Shown: positions 1 through 10,300 of the stretch, piece by piece
Position numbering within the stretch: the first letter of the stretch is position 1
Layout: every line of letters starts with the position of its first letter
Origin: an uncultured Clostridia bacterium
GTDB taxonomy: Bacteria; Bacillota; Clostridia; Christensenellales; DTU072
DNA length: 39,037 nucleotides
Direction of reading: 5' to 3'
NCBI GenBank assembly: GCA_934296355.1
Contig: CAKRAY010000002.1
Coordinates: forward strand, 1 to 39,037
Position numbers and translations under genes: made by a program
Notes under the pieces: generated by a model
The model's database searches: none
The model's input: the letters and a program-made list of their open reading frames with translations, nothing else
Told to the model about the DNA's origin: nothing

Positions 1-24
1 GGAAACAAATGGAATTACACAAAG

Positions 25-50
25 AAAGAGGTCGCGATAACGACCTCTTT
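25..50 (-). terminator. Intrinsic terminator downstream of the HAD gene
   Basis: A perfect 10-bp inverted repeat (AAAGAGGTCG at 25-34 and its complement at 41-50) encloses a 6-base loop. Read on the - strand it lies about 40 bases past the HAD stop codon and is followed by a T-rich stretch, TTTCTTTGTG. On the + strand it is followed by only one extra T beyond the stem. The stem is therefore best read as the terminator of the leftward gene, and it may be bidirectional. Confidence 0.7.
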
Positions 51-91
51 TGACTGTAATGTAATGCCCCCTTGCGATTGGTACCGTTATT

Positions 92-886
92 TTACCAATC
101 TTCCGTCTTATTCGTATTTTTCACGTCGTCGTAAAAATCTTTATATTTAGTGCGGAAATCTCTCGGTTCGGCTTCCGCGAGGTCGAAAGACCGCCTTTCG
201 TTCGAGCCGGGATTGGTCGGCAAAACGCGTTTCGCGCTCCCCGTTTTTTGCGGAAATACGAGCGAGATGACGCCGTAAAGATTCTCTATAATCGGCGCGC
301 CGGTCGCTTCGAGTTTTTCCCTCGCGGCGTGTCCTCTCGGGCATAAAACGCAGTCGAAACCCAGTTCTTTCGCAACCTCGTAATCATGCTCGGTGTCGCC
401 TACCATTAAACAGTTTTTCGGGTCGGAAAGCGTGCCTAAAAGGCGTTTCCCGAGTTCGACTTTGCTCGCGGCGTAAATGTCGTCGAGGGCGTATATTCCG
501 TCGAAATACTTCGTCGCGTCGCGCTTTTCGAGCGCGGCTAGAAGAGAAGTTTTTTCGCTCGCGCTGAGTATGAAAAGTTTTGCTTTCTTGCTTTTAAGCA
601 CAGCGAGAACCTCTTTCGCCTCGGGAAAAAGTTCGGTTTTCGGCTCGCGCTCTAAATAGTTTTTCACGTATTCTTTCGCCACTTCCTCGAACGATTCGGC
701 GGAAAAATCGAACCCGAGCGTCTTGTAATATTCGATGACGGGAAAGCGGAAAACACGCAAGTATTTTTCTCTGTCTACTTCGGGCAGACCTCGCTTTTTC
801 AGCGATTCGTTAATGGTTTCCACCCCGCAAAGCACGTCGTCTATAAGCGTGCCGTTCCAATCGAAAATTACGTTTTCATACTTCAT
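92..886 (-). CDS. HAD-superfamily hydrolase, phosphoglycolate phosphatase-like, with C-terminal extension
   Basis: The 264-residue product is a haloacid dehalogenase-type hydrolase, probably cytoplasmic and acting on a small phosphorylated metabolite; the substrate cannot be read. Motif I is DWNGTL with nucleophile Asp9. Motif II is Ser108 in FILSAS, motif III is probably Lys142, and motif IV is GDTEHD with Asp164 and Asp168. A helical C1-type cap fits residues 15-85. The second motif I acid, usually Asp at nucleophile+2, is Asn11; the DWNGTL version is known to me from a phosphatase-like clade of this family. The core should end near residue 210. The last 50 or so residues are a charged, low-complexity tail not normal for the family. 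The start at 886 is supported by a GGAG Shine-Dalgarno (complement of 894-897) six to seven bases upstream. It is transcribed divergently from the giant gene. Confidence 0.9.
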   Translation of the reverse strand: MKYENVIFDWNGTLIDDVLCGVETINESLKKRGLPEVDREKYLRVFRFPVIEYYKTLGFDFSAESFEEVAKEYVKNYLEREPKTELFPEAKEVLAVLKSKKAKLFILSASEKTSLLAALEKRDATKYFDGIYALDDIYAASKVELGKRLLGTLSDPKNCLMVGDTEHDYEVAKELGFDCVLCPRGHAAREKLEATGAPIIENLYGVISLVFPQKTGSAKRVLPTNPGSNERRSFDLAEAEPRDFRTKYKDFYDDVKNTNKTEDW

Positions 887-892
887 GTTTTC

Positions 893-897
893 TCTCC
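893..897 (-). promoter_or_regulatory. Ribosome binding site of the HAD gene
   Basis: Read on the - strand, GGAGA lies six bases upstream of the ATG at 886-884, which fixes this start for the HAD gene. Confidence 0.75.
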
Positions 898-961
898 GCG
901 CCGTTTACAAATTTCGCGTTTTAGGTAACCTATTAAGCGCATACGGAACACGCAAACGGCA

Positions 962-990
962 ATTATCGAATTATTTTATCGAGCGGTAAA
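962..990 (-). promoter_or_regulatory. Probable sigma-A promoter of the HAD gene
   Basis: On the - strand, TTTACC (990-985; 4 of 6 matches to TTGACA) is followed after exactly 17 bases by GATAAT (967-962; 5 of 6 matches to TATAAT). Transcription would start near 955 and give a leader of about 70 bases before the HAD start codon. The -35 is weak, so this is a plausible rather than certain call. Confidence 0.45.
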
Positions 991-1190
991 CCTATGCGAA
1001 AACGATGAAAATTCGCTTTTTCGTTTTTCGGTTTCGCTCGCAAAATAGGATATATCTAAAAGCGAAAAAAGTCAATCGGAATACGCCTCGAATACGCCGC
1101 GAATACGCGTTAAGCGCGCATAAATCGCCACGCCGAAAAAACCGTTTCCTTAACGATTGCTTAAACATCGCGCGAGCGGGAAAATTAAAC
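991..1190. other. Divergent intergenic stretch without a recognisable gene
   Basis: Apart from the 11-bp-spaced repeats at 1079-1108, I see no gene here. The short reading frames in this stretch have no Shine-Dalgarno sequence and no recognisable protein sequence. A 7-bp inverted repeat (TTTCGCT 1032-1038 / AGCGAAA 1061-1067) surrounds an AT-rich centre and may be chance. Confidence 0.6.
1079..1108. repeat. Three perfect GAATACGC direct repeats on an 11-bp period
   Basis: GAATACGC occurs at 1079-1086, 1090-1097 and 1101-1108, so successive copies start 11 bases apart, about one helical turn. The spacers are CTC and CGC. The array ends 82 bases upstream of the -35 box of the giant gene and lies about 90 bases upstream of the HAD promoter on the other strand. 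Same-face spacing of this kind is typical of sites for a cooperatively binding regulator, but no regulator is identified. Confidence 0.55.
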
Positions 1191-1219
1191 TTGACTTTTA
1201 CACGCGCGTAGCGTATAAT
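1191..1219 (+). promoter_or_regulatory. Sigma-A promoter of the giant lipoprotein gene
   Basis: TTGACT (1191-1196; 5 of 6 consensus) is separated by exactly 17 bases from a perfect TATAAT (1214-1219). The predicted transcription start is about 1225-1228. This lies downstream of the far-upstream in-frame ATG at 1157, so it rules out that ATG as the start. The near-consensus boxes suggest that the gene can be strongly transcribed. Confidence 0.85.
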
Positions 1220-1234
1220 GTAAGTGCGAATAAA

Positions 1235-1282
1235 AAGGGCATATTGTCGCCATTTTTCAGGTTGAGGCGGCAACGAACCCTT
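1235..1282 (+). promoter_or_regulatory. 5'-leader stem-loop of the giant mRNA
   Basis: AAGGG (1235-1239) pairs with CCCTT (1278-1282), and TTGTCGCC (1244-1251) pairs with GGCGGCAA (1266-1273) through one G-T wobble. A symmetric 4x4 internal loop separates the two stems and the apical loop has 14 bases. The structure begins about 8-10 bases after the predicted transcription start. It is followed by an A-run rather than a T-run, so it is not a terminator. Stem-loops near a 5' end are known to protect some bacterial mRNAs from 5'-dependent decay, and that role is inferred here. Confidence 0.55.
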
Positions 1283-1299
1283 AAAAAAGCGAAAACGAC

Positions 1300-1303
1300 G
1301 GAG
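1300..1303 (+). promoter_or_regulatory. Ribosome binding site of the giant gene
   Basis: GGAG lies six bases upstream of the ATG at 1310. It supports that ATG, which begins a complete lipoprotein signal peptide, over the ATG at 1157. Confidence 0.7.
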
Positions 1304-1309
1304 TGTGCT

Positions 1310-1384
1310 ATGAAAAATTCCAAAATCTTCAAATTCTTTATGCTACTGGTTTGCGTTACGTTGGCGTTTTGCCTCGTGGCGTGT
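1310..1384 (+). other. Lipoprotein signal peptide and lipobox
   Basis: Residues 1-25 show a basic n-region (K2, K5, K8), a hydrophobic core (FFMLLVCVTLAFCL) and the lipobox L22-V23-A24-C25. Cys25 (codon 1382-1384) is the expected lipid-modified first residue after signal peptidase II cleavage. It is followed by a Gly-rich, acidic tether (SERGNEGGGG), typical of lipoproteins that remain on the membrane surface. Confidence 0.92.
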
Positions 1385-4300
1385 TCCGAAAGAGGTAACG
1401 AGGGCGGAGGCGGAACGATCGACCCCGATAAAGACCCTACCGAAAAAGAGGATTTGACGGAGGTTTATACCGGAAACAACGCGATAAAGAATATCCAGAA
1501 CAAGATAAAGGCGAGTATGTCTTATCTCAACACCCCGGGTATCAACGACCCCGAGTGGCTGTGCATCGACACCACCGTCGAGTTCGATTGGCACGCCTAC
1601 CTCAAAGAAGACGGAAAGTATTCCGACACTTACGCTAAGTACGCCGAATACAACCTCGTTCTCAAAGCGAATATAAACCTGAAAGACAACAGCAAGAGCA
1701 TAATGCTCGTGGAACTGAACAACATTTACCAAGGCGTGACCTATTTGGGTCTGTATTACTACGACTCCACGCTCTATCTTAACGTGGCGAATAAAAAGTA
1801 CTACGCCGAACAAATTAACTTGACCACGGTCGGCACGCTTCTCGCGGAGAAAATGGGCTTTATTCCCGATTCCGAAGGAACTACCGCCGATAAGGTCGAT
1901 ATTACGCAAATAATCGGAAACTTTTTACAAGGCAGTTTGAACACGGGAACGAAAATCGACGGACTTATGCCGATGATTTTCAGCATTCTCATGCAAAAAC
2001 TCGGCACGGTCACTTATTCCGACACCAAAATCAGTTACGAAGTGTCCGCGGGCGGTAACGTCACGACGGTCAGCAAGCCGCAATATCGTTATCTCAACGA
2101 GTATTTGAACCTCGTAAATATCTTCAACTTCATCAAGCAAGGTACGATACCGGTAGTCAACAAGCCGATTTCCTGGACGTCGTTCGGCGAAATGCTCGGA
2201 ATCGGACTGCCCGACCTCGACCATGTGATGAAAGACATTCTCGGCTTTAATCTTCAAGACATAATAACGAAAGATTGGCCGGACATGAACGCCAGCAGAC
2301 TTTACGCGATTACCGAACTGAAACAAGTGCAGCGTACCGACGGCGACGGATTGACTTACGACTATGTGTTCACCGGCGCGGGACTGCAGATACTGACGGA
2401 TACGGGCGAATACGACGTAGACTTCATCGTCACGCCTTTGATGTTAAAGACGAGCAACACGGCGGACGCGACCATCGACATCTCCGGCTACGGTCTGGGT
2501 AGCAGCGGTAAGGGTACGACCTATACGAAAGGCAGTTTTACTAACCTCGAAGCGAATCTCCAAATCGGAGTGCACGCCGAAAACGAAGAGAAACTTACCG
2601 TGAAGAAACTCCTCGGCAACATTATCGACGTAGGAGCGATAGGCAATATCCCCATCAACATCGCGGCTCAAACGGACTACGTCTTTGACGTAGGCGTTTG
2701 CGCTTCTCTCGACCTTTTCAACAACGCAAATAACTATTTCCAAGCGAAATTCAAATATAACCAAAAAGAAGTTCTCGCGCTGTATCTCGCGCCGGATTTG
2801 AAGAAAACCACGATTAACGGTAAGAGTTACACTCTCGACACGCTGTATCTCGACCTCGGCAATTTGACGAGCGGCGGCGTAGAGTTCTTCCCGAAGACGA
2901 TGATTTCGCAAATAAATCTCACCGAGAGTTTGTCGAAAAAACTCGGCGAACGCATTATGGAGTTTTTAGACCCGTACAGAGGTAAAACGACCGCGACGCG
3001 TAAAGCGTCCACCGAGATAACCGAACCGACGGGTATGAACGTAATGGCTTTAATCTCGCTTCTCATAGAAGAAGATTCGGACGGAAACTATAAGTATTTG
3101 CACTTGCCTAAGCGCGGCGAATCGAGCGAGTTTTACATCAATCTCAACAACTATGCAATCAACACCATCGCGTCCATGTTCGTGGGCGGTATGACGAGAG
3201 TGGAAGAAGACGGAGAAGAGCCGTATTACGAAAACGGTCTCGGAATAGACCACGTAAAACTTTCCCTCGATTTCAAAAATCCTCTTTCTTCGATTAACCT
3301 CGATTTGGGAGTTACCGAAAACACTAAGCTGAACGTCAGTATCGGTTCTAAAAACGCGGACGGAACGTACAACACGGGCATAACGTACTTTGTCATGCCC
3401 GCCGGCTTCGACTTTTCGCCCATCGGGCTTAACGAAAAGTTCAAGGTAGAAGACGAAGCGACCGCGGAAGCGTTGCGCTCTGCTTATAAGGAACTCAGCG
3501 AAACGTTAAGTTACACCGCCAAAGTTTCGGGTAACTTAAAAATCGGTTCCACGGGCGGCACAACGATTAACCTCGACAGCCTTATGGGCTTGGTCGTCGA
3601 TATGGTTTTCAAAGACCTGGGTCTCGATAAACTTCTCGCGGAAGTGGATATCGATTCGAGCAGCGAACTCAACATAGGCTACGAAATTCAACTCGGAACC
3701 TCGCTTGTCAATATGTCCGGAAAGACGAATATGGCAATCGACCTTTACTTGCTCGATTCCGAGAACAATCAAATCTATGAAAACATTCCGTTTGTAGAGA
3801 TTTATTACAGAAGCGACGACGATACGGTATACGTAAACACGCAAGTTAACGCCGCGTTAGACATGACCGCGCAACTTAACGAGCATTTGCCGCCGTCGAA
3901 GATAATTAAAGGCAATATTCCCAGACTCAGCATAAAGAACGTGGGGATTAAAAAGTTGCTTTCCGGCGTAAACCTCAACGTAGACGGCTTGTACGAATTC
4001 CTCGGCGTAATGGGTAAAATAAGCCTCAACGTGTCCAACGCGGGCTTGAAAATAGGCGGTTTGCATAACCTGGACGGGGACGGAAAAGACTCCGATACGC
4101 CGACGGGCGGACTCGACGTTAAGACGCTCGTAGGCAACGCGATAAGCAAAGTTACCGTAGAAGACGGAAGCCTCGGTATCCTCGTCAACGAAAAGATACT
4201 TACCGTTCTTCTCGGCATGCTCAATATGGACGTGGACGGAGATTTGCCGCTCGTAAACGGTTCGATGTACTTGCAAATCGGCACGGAGAACGAAAAAACC

Positions 4301-7300
4301 GAGAACGGCGAAAAGATTTACAAATCCGTAGACGGTAAGTTCTACTATGTAGATTCCGAAGGGACCGTCAAAGAACTTAACGGCAAAATCATCCAGGACG
4401 CGCCGACCATACTCAAAAAGAACGAAAAATTAAAAGACGACGAATATATAAGAATTCATCTCGGTTTGATAGACAGCAACGGCACGAGGGCGGAAACGTT
4501 CTACGTCGACTGGACGTTGCTCGACACTATCAACATATCCAAAACCGACACCGTGGACTTGAAAGTTCCGTTTACTTCGGGCGATTATACCGATTTCGGC
4601 TCTTGGACGAAAAACCTTAAAGTTTCGGTCAACGTGGAACTCGATTTGAGCGTGAACGCGGAAGAAGAAACGCTCGAGTGGGATAAACTTTACGGCTTGC
4701 TCACGTCCGTGGTAAGCGAAGATAAATTGCCCAGCGGCGTGGTCGGTTTACTTAAAGAATTCGCAATAAGGTTCAATAACGACTACTTCGCCAACAACGA
4801 CGACGGAAATGGTTTGATACTCGGCATCGCTATTCGCGGTACGATCGATATCAGCGACATTTTCGCAAGCGAACTGTCTTTGGTTATGTACGATAAGACC
4901 GTTCTCGACAACGGCGGTTACGACGCGTCGGACGGCAGGAAATACAAAGTTATCGTCGGCGTATATTTAAGCGAAGGACAAGCGTACCTCGACCTCGAGT
5001 ATTTCCGTATCAACCCGATGTCGATTTCCGACGTAAGGAACACCTATAACAATATTATGGCGGCTCAATGGGAGTCGTTGTGGTCGAAGACGTTCGTTCC
5101 GTCGAAAGTAGAGGGCGAAAGCAGTGTGTACGCGTTCGAACGCGCCGAGAAGTTCATGGACGAAGCGTACAGACAGACCATTCTCGACTACTTCTTTGCG
5201 GAACAGTTCGGAAACTTCGAAACCAAGAAGGGCAGTCCCACGGGCGGCTCGGTTTACGCTACCGAAAACTATAAATACTTAGTATTTAACCAAAGAGTAA
5301 TCACCGCCGGGGAGAACGCGGATTTAACCACGCTTTACTACGCGGACCTCGACGATTATAAGATTTATTTGTATCCCAACAACTCGTTGCTCACGTACTT
5401 CAACGTGACCACGAGTGATAATTCGCTGAAACTTCGCGAGGGCTTCTCCCATTACGAAGTGGGCGGCTCGGACGACAACCTCGGCGTAATTACCGTGTAC
5501 AGAACGGGCTCGAGCACGCCTTTGGCGGCTATTCCTCCCGTCATAGTCGACGGTTTGCCGCTACGTTTCAGTATCGTCGAAGCGGAAAGAGCGTTGAGAA
5601 CGAACGAACACGGCGAAGTGGAGTTCGACGATGCGCAAAGAGAAATTTTCGACGCGAAAATTAAGGGCAACGCCTACCTTGCTTACAAAGACTTTATCGC
5701 TACCTACGCGGGATATTGGGATAAGACGATGGGTTCGTTACTGTCCACCCGTCCCGAATATTTGAAATTCGAAGAAGAGTACGAAGCAACCGAAGCGGCG
5801 CAAAGAGAGTACTGGCGCACTTTCTACCTCAATTCGAGCCAATATCTGACCGACAAATCGCAAGCGGCGTCGGATACCCTCGCTTTCGTTCGTAATATGG
5901 GCGGAGCGATGGGACTTTTAACCAACGCGCAAATAAGGAACACCGAAATATACAAGACGACTCTCGCTACGAAAATAGCGGAACTCGAAATAAACTACGT
6001 AGAAGAGCAAGCGGCGCTCATGGGCCTTAACGCGGGCAAGAACGACACGCTCAAAGCGTACACGTTCATATACTTAATGAACTCGGAATACGTTTCCGGC
6101 ACGGCGGTGTACAACGCGAGCAGAAATCTCAGTCAAGCCGTCGCGGCTACGGCGCGCAACGCGTCCATAATCGGACCCGACACCGCGACCAAGAAGTCGT
6201 ACGTCAACGACGCGGGTATCATCGCGCTTCAAATCGTATACAATTCTTCGAGACTTACGTTCGAACTTACCGAAGAAGTAATAGCGGCGTTGTTTACCGC
6301 GCTCGGATACGACAAACTCAGCGACTACGTGGAGATTAACTACGCGGGACTCGGTTTGGACGTCTCGGAAGGCATGGCGATAGAACTCGTCTTAAAACTC
6401 GGAGAGATCTACAACTTGTCGCTCACGATAGACAACGTAGAAGCGAGCATAGACCCCAAACTCGAAGATAATTACAAAGTAAACCCCGTACTTCTCGCCA
6501 AATTCGGTAAAGAAGAAGCGACGGGTATCCCGAAAGCGGTCAAAGTTTCCGCGGTTGTGGAAATCGGTTTGGAAAACATCATAAAAGGCGACCCGTCCAT
6601 CGACGAGGGCGAAACTTCTTACGACCTTACCGACTTGTTGACAAGACTTATAAGCGGTTCCAAATTCCGTCAGACCGAACTTAACGAATACTATAAGAAA
6701 ATACTCGAAACTTACGGTACGGGTAAGGACGAAACGGTAAAAGCGGTCACGTGGAAACTGCTTTACACAGAAGAAACCACCACCGACGAGCAAAAAGCGG
6801 AAATGGACAAAGTATTCAAGGATACTTGGACGACCATTGTCGAGAACAAAAAAGAAGACCCGAACTATTACGTTATAAGAGAGAAAGGCGAGCAATGCGA
6901 CGAACACTACGCCATCGCGTGGGATAAACTCGTAAGCGGCGCGGTAGTAGTCGACTTCGACGAATTGGACGTAGACTTCCTCGTTAAGATTTTCGATAGA
7001 GTGGACGCGAAACTCATGATAGAGGCGGAAGCGTGGATTTCGGTAGAAAACATCTATTCGAGTTCGTTGAAAATCTCGGTTAAGCGTAAACTTACCGACC
7101 AAGAACCCGTAGAAGTGTTAATGCTTTACTACGACGGAACGACTAACGCAAGCACGTCCGAATTCAAAGGTTCGGTATACGTATCTACGGACATTTTCGA
7201 TATCGGCAACGTAAAATTCGAAAACATAACCGGCGTTATTCAAGCGGTTTACGACATATTCAACAACAACTTTACCAACAATTTAATCGATTCCGTTTAT

Positions 7301-10300
7301 AGATTCTTCGGAATCGGCAAGGACAAACCGGACGCGGAGAACGCTTCTTCCGGAAGCGGCAACGCAAAGAACGCGCCGACGAGCGGCGTAAGAGCGAGCG
7401 CCGGTTCCGCGAGAACGTTCCTCGACATAATGTTCGCGGATAAGCAATTCGGCGTAGCCATCGCCAAGGACGCGATACTCAGCGTGGTATACTTCCTTAC
7501 CGGCACCGATTTGTCGGAAGAACTTAAAAACATTACTTTCGACCTTGGAGTGTTCATCGACTTTAACGAGAACCTCGGCGTAAACTTCAATATCAATTTA
7601 GGAAACGACCAAAACGACAAATCGAAGATTTACGTTAATATCGGACACGTCAACGTCGCGCTCAACAACAACATAGTTCATCCCGAAGACGAAAAGAACC
7701 CCGACGGCTCGCTGAAAGAGTGGGATTCGGTGGGACAACTTTCCAACGTGGGCGTATCTCTCGGCGGTAACGCGAGATTTGCGCTCAGCGATATGGACGG
7801 TAAAGACAACTTTAACTTCGACTACTTGATGAAACTTATCTACGGACTCGTCTTCGACGGCCGTGACCCGGAACTCGGTATGCAAATCAACGTGGCGGAG
7901 GACGACATATTCAGCCAAGCGAACTACCTCGAAGTTCGCGCCAACGTAAACTTACTTACTTTGACGCAACTTACCGACATAGAACTCTATTTGTCGATAA
8001 CTTCGGACAGCAACAAAGCCATTTACGATATGCTTTCCGCGCGCCGCGAAGTTATGAAAGAAATAGAGCATAAATACACGGCAAACGGCGTAATCGACTA
8101 CGAATCGGCGTGGAACGAACTGAAAGGCAAATACGACGGAGCGCAAGAAAGCGCGGTTATCTTCCCCGAAACGGCTTCCGAAGCGGAAAGACTGGCTAAG
8201 AGCGATTACTACTTCAAAGCGCTTGCCGAAAAGATAGAATCGAGTTTCATCGGTCAGTTCAGCCAGACGGGCGAGTACGAAAAGTACTGGAAAGAACTTT
8301 ACGGCAGAGCGGGCGACTACTACTTAGGCGACGTTTTGGCGTTATACGTAACGCTCGAAGAAGGCGGCAAAAACGGCATTAACGGCACGATTTACCTCGA
8401 CCTCGGTTTCCTCGGAGTAGAACCGGTCATCATCGAAGACGTCAGCGCGATTTTGGTAGCGATCGGCAAAGCGTTCGGAATCGACTACGGCAAGTGGTTC
8501 AATAACGGTTCGAGCGGCAACGAAGAGCAAAATCCCGATTCGGCGAACAACGCGGCTCCGACCGTAGCGAGCAACGCGCCTATCGGAGCGGAATTGGCGA
8601 GAGAAATACTTTTTGCCATCAATACCGCGGAAAAAGAGCAGTTCTTGCTGGCGCAAGTTACCAGCGCGGCGCTTTATTCCGTTCTTATCGCGATGGGAAT
8701 CGCGGATATAAAGGACTACTTCGGAGAAGAACCCGCCGATAAGCAAGAAAGCGATTCGCTGATTTATCCCGGCTATGCGCCCGGAGTCAAATTCGGTTTG
8801 TTCGACTACAACGAGCATACGGAAGAGTACGAGTTAATGAGTTTGGAACTCACGTTAAAGAACCTCTTCACGCTCAGCGTAGGTATAGAGAATCCTTCTA
8901 TAGATATCGCGCGCGGCGATAAGAGAATAGTCACGAGAGAGTTAATCGACGATAATTGCGATCCGAGCAACCTCAAAGCGCCCACCGATTACAGAAACTA
9001 CTACACGCCCATCGACGAAAACTGGGATACCAGTCTGAAATTGGAGATGGAAGCGGGAATTTCGATTCTCGCGAACGGCGGCGCGGATATCCCCGAGGAT
9101 ATGAAGACCGATATTAACTTCGGCGAACTCATAAGAGCGTTCATCGGAGAAAACTTCAACCTCGACTTGATTTTAAGCACGGAAGAACAAGTCGGCGCGG
9201 ACGTCATACTTTCCGTTGCGGCAAAAATTAACATATTGGCGTTCTATACGCTTTTGAATAAGGACGAAACGGGCAACGCGCCCATTTCGAAAATGAGTCC
9301 GACCGAGATTCTCGGCGTACTCGGCACGGAAGTGACGCTGGAAATTCTGGCGCGTACTTACGCGACCACCGCCGACGGACAACCGTTAATCGACGACGAC
9401 GGCAACAAGGTAATCAAGGGAGAAAGAGTTCTTATCGGCGTATACTTGACGCAAGAAAGAGACGCTTCGGGTAACGAGTATCTCTCGCTTTACGTAGACC
9501 TTAGCGCGTTCCACGTCAGCCCGATAGTCATTAAGAATATCGACGGTACGGGTGACGAGATTATCGAAATATTCAAAAAAATGTTCGGCGGAAGCGACAA
9601 AAACGCGGACCAAGCGCAAAACGCTTACGAAAACGCGGTAAGCGCCGCCAAACTTCCCGCCTTCTACACTATGTCCACGGTTAGCGCGATGGATAAAGCG
9701 CTTAAAGACGGACTTACGCTCGGTAGCGTTAAGAACGAAGAAGCGGCAAGACTTATGCGTGAAAGCGCGACTTACGAAAAACAAGCCGCCGAAGAATACG
9801 CTAAGGGCAACCGCGAAGAAGCGGCGAGATTGTTCGAACTCGCCAAAAACGCGGCGAACGAGGCGCAAAACGCCTCCCCGAAAGCGCTCTCCGACTTTAT
9901 CGAAATCGTTGTCGGTAACGGCTACGGACTTACGATAACGGCGGTTGCGAGCGTTCTTATCAAACTTCTCGACGAAGCGTACAACGACGAAAAGAGTATT
10001 TCGCGTAGAGCGTTCGAAGAGATTATAACCAAGAGAAGAGAAGCGGAGGTTTCCGACGAAAGAAAACTCTATGCGAGAGTAAAAGACAGCATGGACGGAT
10101 TGCTCGTGTCGGAAAGCGACGACAAAGCGAACGCGTGGGAGAGCTTCTCCGACCCGAGCGCGGGATATTTAAGCGGCGACTTGCTCGAAGAAGCGACCGC
10201 GTTGTACAAAACGGCGTCGAGTGTAAACGCTTCGTTCGGATACGCCGACGCGGTAGTCGCGGCGGTGGCTTGGGACGGGTTCTACTGGCAAATCACGGGC

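Noticed and set aside
76..100. 8-bp hairpin (GATTGGTA/TACCAATC) across the HAD stop codon
   Set aside because: It is not followed by a T-run on either strand; the better terminator is at 25-50.
1032..1067. 7-bp inverted repeat TTTCGCT/AGCGAAA
   Set aside because: Short arms, long AT-rich loop and no T-run; could easily be chance in this AT-rich gap.
1157..1309. In-frame ATG 51 codons upstream of the chosen start of the giant gene
   Set aside because: It lies upstream of the predicted transcription start, has no Shine-Dalgarno, and would bury the lipoprotein signal peptide behind a basic, unrelated leader.
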